From Favolaschia claudopus (Eukaryota; Basidiomycota; Agaricomycetes; Agaricales; Mycenaceae), in assembly GCA_037176885.1 (NCBI GenBank), contig JAWWNJ010000032.1, forward strand, positions 1,178,001 through 1,242,000: DNA of 64,000 nucleotides. The letters run 5' to 3'. Shown here in pieces: positions 57,098-64,000 of the stretch. Positions within the stretch are counted from its first letter, which is position 1; each line of letters starts with the position of its first letter. The translations under genes and the position numbers were made by a program. Under the pieces are notes generated by a model. The model made no database searches and had not been told where the DNA came from. It worked only from the letters and a program-made list of their open reading frames with translations.

Positions 57098-60000
57098 CTA
57101 CGCGTCTGGATGATAACTCGGCGGGGATATTGGGCTCCCGGGATCTCGCTCCGCCAATCGTCGCATCTCCTCTCTCAAATTTCTCAGCTCTTCGATCACT
57201 GACACATCTGCGGCGGCTGCGGCTGGCGAGGAAGAGCTGCCATTTTCTCTACTGCCAGCACTTTCGTCAGGCTGAGTCGCTGAACCTGAACCAGCATCAA
57301 TCCGAGATGGATAGCTCAGGCTTGAATCATTGGCTTGGAGCTTTCCCTTGGATCGCTGTTCTGCCGAGTTGAAGGTTGCAACAAAGGGTTCTGGTACCAA
57401 GTTGCGGTTGACACCGCCTTCATCTTCATCCATCAAGTTTAATTCTGGGTGGTTCTGTCGTTGATGTCTGCGGGTCAAAAGTAGTGCGGCCAAAAGGGCA
57501 GCACAGAGAATTAAGGCTCCAATCACTCCCCCAGCCACAGCGGCAACAGGTGACTTCTTTGCAGAGGCTGAGGGTGGAGTGGAACTCGAGGGCAAGGACA
57601 CCAAACCTGATGAGGTTGTGGAATGCAAAGTCGGTGACGGTGCTAGAATGATGTCAACTGTGAGGGTATGTCTGATAGGACTACTGCACGAACCACCACC
57701 AGCTTGCTCTGAAAGTTCTGCAAACCCCACTGCTGGTGGGTTGCCTTGCCGCAACACTGTATACACGCCTCGCTGTAAAATGTGTTAATGACAACTTGTG
57801 CAAATTAAATGAAATCAAGTTGACTGACCAAAAATGTCTCGCCGAAAATCCAGCCAGCCTGATCCTCCGCCTCGTCCAAACCTACAATTGCACCCAAGCA
57901 CTGTGCATTGTTGCCACCCGTGATCTTCCCAGCATTCAACTCTGCAGGGTCAAGCGTCCAAATGTGTCCTCCAAAGGACACTGAAACATCCAGGGTGGTG
58001 GAGCATCACCCTCTTTATAAAATTGAGCCTGTCCGAAGCTTTTAAGACTCCGCTCGGTTATCACCGTTTCATATCAAAATCTCACGCTCTTTTTTTGTCC
58101 GTCTCTCCTCCTGCTCTCTACGTCTTCCCAGTGCCCACTCTAGCATGGACACCCAACTTTGGCACAGTCTTGAAGCGGCTGTACACGTAGTCATTGCAAT
58201 ACATCCGACTTTCTGTTAAAACGACTGCACTCAAATCAAGCTGAAAGTCAGGTCTTCCGACACGCAACTGCCTTCCGCGTACCCAGTTTTATTCAATGCC
58301 TGCCTCACAAGACGGGACCGAAGCTGAATATTACTGTTGCCTTCGACGAAACGTGCAAAGACTGCGGCGACAAAATGAGACCTCGGCTGAGCATGACTCT
58401 GAGCAACACCGCAACGCCAATTCCCTGACCAATTTGGTCGACTCGGGACAGATTCAGAGTCAATGGTGGGATTGTGTCTTGGCTCTGGGCAAGTCCCAAG
58501 TTACGGAGCCTCTTCTCCATCGATGGAATAGGAACTGTAAAATTTGTGGGATAAAGGTGTGCGTGTTTGTGACTATCCCTTTGCCCAAAAATCATAATGA
58601 TAAAAAATTAAGGCTCTCACTGGCGAAAGCATACACGGCAAAATGCTTCGTCTGTGGGCCTAACAGTCGTCACAATGTACCGTTCCTTCCGCCCTATCCA
58701 ATTGAGTGGAACACATTTATCAACAACCGGAAGACCCAAATTTGTCTCGCAAATTGAACAACATTGTTACGCTCACCGCTATTGCCGTTGAGGATGGCAA
58801 CTCTATGAAATTCGGACCGGGATAAGTAATTATCTGACACATTCCATCTTCATGCCAAAAGTGGGAGACGGCGCGAAGCGCCGTCGACCGCTTGTGCTTG
58901 AATAAAATAAAGCCCAGTCAAGTACAGCAGCAGTGAACATTCGACGTACGATATTGATAACTGCCTGGACCACGGGTATCAGAATCAACTGGACTGGCTC
59001 CCGGGACTTGCGCCCAAATGGTTGCAACAATGCTTGTTGGACCATAGATCAATGTCATTCCCACGTCGAAAGCGACATTGTTGCTGTGTGTGAAGGTCAG
59101 CTCATGTCCTTGAATCGTGAGTGCTGGGAGTGGAATGAAGAATGAGAGAATGAGCTTGATCAACTTGAGAATCAGAGATTGGGCAGAGCATACGCACTGG
59201 TGATGTTCAGCGCCCACACTGAAGTGGATGTTGAATTGAAAAACTCAATGTCACCGATATACAACGACGAATTCGTTCCGCCGAATGTAAATACTCCCGG
59301 TTCCGGCGCTTTCAAAGTGCTTGTGTTGAGCACTCGTGAAAGCCAGATGCCCATCTCTGGTGCATCGACTTGGTTGCTGGAAAGAAGGGATTGCCATAAC
59401 GAGGGCAGATTTTGGGAGGAGGGTCCGAGTCCGAAAATACCAGGTGCAGTCCCGTTCTCGAGGAATTGAAGGTGCAAGGGGTCAGATACAACTGGGGTGG
59501 GTGGCTTGGGATAGACACAACTGGTCCAAGAAATAACCACGCACAAAAGGATGCGTCCAAAACAGAGAATGTACCCAAACCAATCACGTCTGCGAAAACA
59601 CTTGCTGGGATGCCAATCTCGTGAAGGGTGCTGATAGTTTGCGTGCTGATAGATTTGTTCCGTGCAGACGATGACTTGGTGTAGTTGAAGAGAGTCGAGC
59701 TGCTCCTGCTGCTGCATGTTTCAACATTGCATCCGGCGACCACGGCACCGGGAAGTGTGAAGGAGAGGACAAGGGGCAGGGTTTGTGTCCTGGAAGAGAA
59801 TCCGAGATGAGCACGCTAAAAAAATGACACTGGGTGATTCACGAACGGTGTGCCGAAATTGACGGGGATGAGGTTTAGCCCCGATGGCTACAGGTACTCT
59901 GTCAGTTTGAGTCGAGTTCCAATTGAGCACCCACAAACCGCGAGGCTGAGACCAGCTTCCTCCCTGTCCCTCCGTTCGACACCGAGCAAAGAACGGGCAA

Positions 60001-60118
60001 CGGCAGAGTCGGAATGAGGCAATACATGGCGAATGAGTGGAAGGTGAACGGGCTCTGCGTATGCTGGAGGAAACAAGCAGACTATAGACCCTGGTACCAG
60101 CCAGGTGAGAAAGAACAT
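57098..60118 (-). CDS. Pepsin-like (A1) protein lacking the first catalytic motif, membrane-anchored
   Basis: Signal peptide MFFLTWLVPGSIVCLFPPAYA and a pro-region ending ERRDREEAGLSLA. The N-lobe then reads PSGLNLIPVNFGTPTQTLPL, VLSFTLPGAVVAGCNVETC; family members have DTGS where this has SFTLPG. FADVIGLGTFSVLDASF, GIFGLGPSSQNLPSLWQS, GIWLSRVLNTSTLKAPEPG, VFTFGGTNSSLYIGDIEFF, VAFDVGMTLIYGPTSIVA (second motif DVG instead of DTG), AGWIFGETFL and VYTVLRQGNPPAVGFAELS follow the A1 order. The C-terminus adds an S/T-rich stalk, a membrane helix GGVIGALILCAALLAALLL and an acidic cytoplasmic tail. The gene therefore looks non-catalytic. The intron at about 58022-58964 is far longer than the others and contains foreign sequence; a YPC-type exon expected there was not found. 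Confidence 0.72.
58296..58757 (+). mobile_element. Helitron-type ORF fragment in an intron
   Basis: A 153-residue open frame with GQIQSQWWDCVLALGKSQVT, LLHRWNRNCKICGIKV, CFVCGPNSRHNVPFLPPYP and EWNTFINNRK. This order (WW.CVLALG..Q...LLHRWN..C..CGI, then CCGPNG and LPPYP..WN.FIN) matches my memory of the N-terminal zinc-finger region upstream of the Rep/helicase in Agaricomycete Helitron proteins. It stops before any Rep or helicase motif and sits antisense inside an intron of the pepsin-like gene. Confidence 0.55.
58866..58885. repeat. Short perfect hairpin
   Basis: GACGGCGCGAAGCGCCGTC forms an 8-bp GC-rich stem with a 3-base loop about 110 bp past the Helitron-like fragment. A hairpin near the end is a Helitron feature, but no CTRR terminus follows at the expected distance. 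Confidence 0.5.
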
Positions 60119-62508
60119 GGTGAAAGATGTGGGGCCTCAAAACGGATGTGAATGAGCCAGTAAGAGAAGGAATCGACACAACATTCACTTCTTTTAACAA
60201 CGAAAGATGAACATCGAAACAGCAGCGCTAATCAGCTGGCGGGTGTATGTTGAACGGTGTATGTGTTGACGGTGACCAGGGACACGACCGTGCACTCCAT
60301 TTTTATGGACTGCGCTGTGCTCAAGCCCACCCTGCTGAAATTATCCTGTCAGCACCCGTACGAATTCTGGAAAAATGGAGGGCTGGAGTCATGTTTGATA
60401 TTGTTTGGTTCAAGCGCAGAACAGCAAAACTTGGCAGAGGTAAGTAGCGCAAGACAGTTTCAGAAGAAGAGAGATGACATACAGTAAGTTATCTGGGGCT
60501 GAAGACACGAGAGCCATGATCCAGTCATTCAGTCTTTCTGAGAAATCAAAGAGAAATGCTGGAAGCAAGAATTCTGTATACATAGTTGCCAGTGGTAGAA
60601 AGCGGGAGACAGGCACTTTCTGAGAAGTGTTTGGACTCATTTCCCTAATATCGTCCTTTGCGCCAATTCGTCAATTACAAGACAAGGATTCAGAAGGTTT
60701 GGCAATTCTACTCTACCTCAGCCGCGTTGCCAGTAATAGACGCCGTGAGACGAGTTATACAACGTCAAATTCAAACGTGTATAACAGGGGATGGATTATC
60801 ATGACACTGCGGGTCCAAGGCAGTTGAGGTAGATAAGATCAAGATGCGATGCGGGCCGTATGCGAGTCGTATGCATGGTTGATGTATGGTGAGATTGAGG
60901 TGCTGGCGTAGTAAGTATCCTTCAGTTTCGGGGTCAGATAGATTTTTTTCGAGAGTGCGCACTGGTCGTTCGTGCTGTTGATTAAAAGGCCACCGCGATA
61001 ACACCAAGCACTATGAATCAAGTAGTAAGGCCCGAGGGACTGGGTGTACGGCCGAGTAGGGGGAGATTACAGCAAACACGATGAGTACTAAGTAGAGCAG
61101 TGAAATTCCTCTGGAGCCCAATTTGGACGAGGATGCGACTCCGACATGATAGTTGGGTGAGAGGAAAGCGGCTTGTTCGACATCAAATTCTGGAGGAGGA
61201 GGAGGAGGAGGATAAATTATACTGGCACGGTCCCACAATTGGAACAGCCAGTTTACTAAGGACATGATGACTAATAACTAATACTAGCTAAAAATCCCTT
61301 CGTTTGCCCTTAGAGCACAATACACTACCAAGGGGGGGCGGAGATTTGTAGACGGGCGTAGAGTCCTCTGCCGTGTCTCGTGGACGCAGCCAACATGAAC
61401 GGCTGAAAACCCTCGGAGCTTCGAGGTAAAAAATCCCCGCACTGTCGAGGGCGACTACGCCGTCTTCAAATCTGCAGTCCCCGTGGGCGCACATGCATAA
61501 GTCATAATTAAATCAGTTGGATTGGAGTGGAGTGGTGGGACAAGTAGAAATCCCGTCTGATTCTCAGCATTGGCGTCGAATAAAAGACCTCCAGTACATC
61601 GCGAGGAGAGCGGAGACCTCTCGGCGCGGGAGTAAATCACGGAAGAAAAGGCCGGCATCGGTGTAAGCACCGAGTAGAGTACGGTGGGAGCATTCAACGA
61701 ACAAGTTAATCTGACGAGGAATTATCTCGTAGGGGATGCCGACGAGGGTAATACAGCGCAAAGCGGGAGTTTTCGCTGTTGGAATGCGCTGCAATTAGAC
61801 CCAGGTTTTGGCCCCACGTAGCCAGATGGTGTGTGTCTCAAAGATGTCTGCCCGAATCGTCCAAAGCCGGACTAAGCGGCTATGCAGAAAGACTCGGAGC
61901 AGAGCGTGAGGGGCGCCGACCAGGGAAGCAATGAGCATGACCCTGGTCCTGGTCCTTCAGACCCAGACATATAGTGAGAGTAGACGATTCCTAGGTCCGT
62001 GTGCGAGTTGCAGTGTTGCAGCATTGAAATTGAGCTGGATGCACGCATAACGGAGTGGATGTCGTAGACTCGTCCATTGTCAATGAGTAGGAGTAAAATT
62101 TGTGTCGACCAGCCATCTCCCGGCACATTGAAGGGCTCGTGTCACCAGCTTGAGGACTTTGGGCTCTTTGTGGCTCGTCTCTCTGCGTTGTGTGTACTAC
62201 GGCGGGATTTGTGCTTGGGATGATGGAGGATGATGGTGCCTATCGGCATTACGCGGCATTCTGAGTTTGAGTTTCAAGGCCGAGTGAGAATACCGTTTCT
62301 TCAACTGTACTATGGCTTGAACCTGAGGAGTGCTAGTAAGTAAGTGACGGTGGAACCCATGTCACGGTGAGGACAGTAGTCGGAGATTTCATAATTCACA
62401 TTCTATAGACAGACGCCCCCGTTTCAAGCCTAGCTTGGTGGGGGATCGTCTGGGGATATCCAGGTTGTTAGTGGCGTTCTCGGCGGCATAGTAGACTAGA
62501 TTCCTGTC
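60119..62508 (-). other. Unresolved interval with minus-strand coding fragments
   Basis: Several minus-strand stretches look partly protein-like but did not join into a gene. At 61564-61794, TPALRCITLVGIPYEIIPRQ resembles an F-box-type LRR repeat. At 61011-61265, FDVEQAAFLSPNYHVGVASS is followed by a hydrophobic segment, GISLLYLVLIVFAVISP. They could belong to one broken or heavily spliced gene or to two. No start codon or stop is assigned. Confidence 0.25.
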
Positions 62509-63937
62509 CTATGAGTGGCTGAAAACATGTCTGACGTGAAGCATACTTACACTGAATATATGCAGATACGTACATGGAAGAGTATTATCGTAAGGGTTTT
62601 GAGTAAGTCTTGACCATTGACAGTGTTGGGTAGGGCCGGGAAAAGTCGCATTTTGAGAGCGCACACAAGATACCACTGGCAGGATTTGGATGCCAAGTGA
62701 GTTGACCTCAGATTCGGAGAGCGCACAGTTGCTGCCTGCTGAGAAACTGTCAAGAACCCAAGCCGCCACCGAGCCGGATTTTGTTAGATCGCGTTCCCCT
62801 GGCGTTCCTCGAACAAGATAGGACCTGTATACAGGAGACGTGGGCGGAGACCACGTCAAAGTTGACGGTCAAACGAGATTCCGTCTTCAGCTCGAATACT
62901 AATCTGCACACGCGTGCAGTGTTGTGCGATTCGGCCTTGAATAACTGCTAGTTGACTGCTCCGAAGACGAAGGAGAGCAGGTCGCAGAGCGTCGACATGA
63001 CGTTGAGACTCTCACGACAAAGCGTGGCATCTTGTCCAGGGATTCGTGGAAAGGTTCAGTAATACCGCCGTCGATATAAGAAGACGAGCTCGCGCGAGGG
63101 TAGAAGTAAAGGATACGCCCCGTCCCCGACTTGGTCTGAATCTGCGAATCTTTTCGTTGTATTTTGCAAGATATTTCGTCGGATTTGACGAATGCCAGTG
63201 TGTCTCCAATTTTGCTTGTAATATGTTGATCCATGAAAGAACACCGTGATGCTGGAAAGACAAAGAAAATAGAGTAGACGTCGGGTTAGTCGCCACGAAG
63301 CTTCTTGGGTAATTTTTTTCACCGTTTATAGTCGTTGACAATGAGAGCAACGACAAAGTTGATGCCAAGACGTTGTGGATGATGCCAAGCCCAGTCTACT
63401 CCCTCTTGCTCTTAACCTTCTTGCCAACATTCGCTGCGTTGACCAGAAAGCTCCGAGTTCCGTCTGTATTTTGTGTTCTCTGCTCGACTGGGGTCCTACA
63501 GGTCGACCGGTCAAGACTACATAGGTCAAGAAAAAAAGCCGATATTGCGTCGAATCCGCGAAAATACCTCGTAATGGGCTTCTGCATCGTCTACGTGCAC
63601 CCGAGGCTACAAAGGGCTATGAACTTCAATGAACATTTGCGCTTTCCGGGGTCGAAAATCGGGAACGATTCTTCTGCATTTTCTGTGGGGATTTTGCTCG
63701 CGCGCATCGCAGGGGTGAATGCGAGAAACTCTGGGTCTTCATACAAGGCTGAAGCAGTCGAGGAAGGTCGCTGGAATAGCCCACTTCGGTCTCGGACTTC
63801 AAGCCGACCAACGGAAGCTGCATACACCAAGTCTCGCCACCATCAAAACCATGGATTATGCATTTGCCGCAAGTCGTGTCTCGGCCCTTGTGACTGCCTT
63901 TTGGCGCTGAAATGAACACCGGGTCGACCTTGTACAA
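62509..63937 (-). other. Unresolved minus-strand hypothetical gene(s)
   Basis: Short frames separated by plausible introns: FAVASTLSLLSLSTT-like text at 63368-63320, MDQHITSKIGDTLAFVKSDE (63234), RILYFYPRASSSSYIDGG (about 63120-63060), and then CALSESEVNSLGIQILPVVS (62750-62690). A further polar frame lies at 63626-63937. I do not recognise a family and could not fix the exon structure. Confidence 0.25.
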
Positions 63938-64000
63938 GCCGAACGGACGACTGGCCAGCCAGAGGTCGCGAATTGAAATCTAACTTTAGAAAGCCTAACA

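Noticed and set aside
58866..58885. Hairpin as a Helitron 3' terminus
   Set aside because: No CTRR end about 10 bases downstream on either strand, so the terminus is not supported.

Overview
The window is nuclear DNA from a filamentous basidiomycete, almost certainly an Agaricomycete. The genes are broken by many 45-70 nt introns with GT...AG borders. Several gene families are typical of that class: DUF6534 membrane proteins, F-box/LRR proteins, TKL-like kinases, a large C2H2/D-rich repeat family, endopolygalacturonases and RNA-dependent RNA polymerases. No rRNA, tRNA or CRISPR array was found. Exon joins were made by eye from splice signals, so most multi-exon genes are given as one span with the key joins stated. 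|| Layout. 1-2.8 kb (-) is the first of two RNA-dependent RNA polymerase (RdRP) genes, cut by the window edge. 2.9-13.8 kb is a dense housekeeping block: a MYND zinc-finger protein (-), a class I histone deacetylase (-), a TRF4-type non-canonical poly(A) polymerase (-), a small unknown protein (+), an F-box protein (-) and ribosomal protein eL28 (+). 14.4-18.9 kb has a DUF6534 membrane protein (+), an F-box protein (-) and a coiled-coil unknown (+). 19.1-25.1 kb holds a divergent pair of genes from families that are highly expanded in Agaricomycetes and behave like mobile or selfish genes. 26.0-30.5 kb (-) is the second, complete RdRP. 30.8-33.4 kb has a zinc-ribbon protein (-) and a Qa-SNARE (-). 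34.2-42.4 kb is a secretome block: two tandem endopolygalacturonases (+), an S/T-rich secreted protein (+) and a GPI-anchored polysaccharide deacetylase (-). 44.3-48.0 kb (-) is a protein kinase fused to an EST1/SMG7-like module; its EST1 half carries a frameshift and a stop. || 48-59 kb is accessory, repeat-rich DNA. It has an inverted degenerate copy of the kinase 5' end, a 199-bp MITE with perfect 57-bp terminal inverted repeats, further inverted-repeat elements, a 2.1-kb inverted-repeat element carrying a complete small secreted-protein gene, a long hairpin-forming inverted repeat, and a Helitron-type coding fragment. The fragment sits in an intron of a pepsin-like gene that has lost its first catalytic Asp motif. 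60.1-64.0 kb has only unresolved minus-strand coding fragments. || How the genes work together: chromatin and RNA metabolism genes dominate the left half (HDAC, nuclear poly(A) polymerase, RdRPs). The RdRPs are expected to act in RNA silencing, and the repeat cluster on the right is the kind of target such a pathway controls. The pectinases and the chitin/polysaccharide deacetylase point to plant-tissue decay or host cell-wall interaction.
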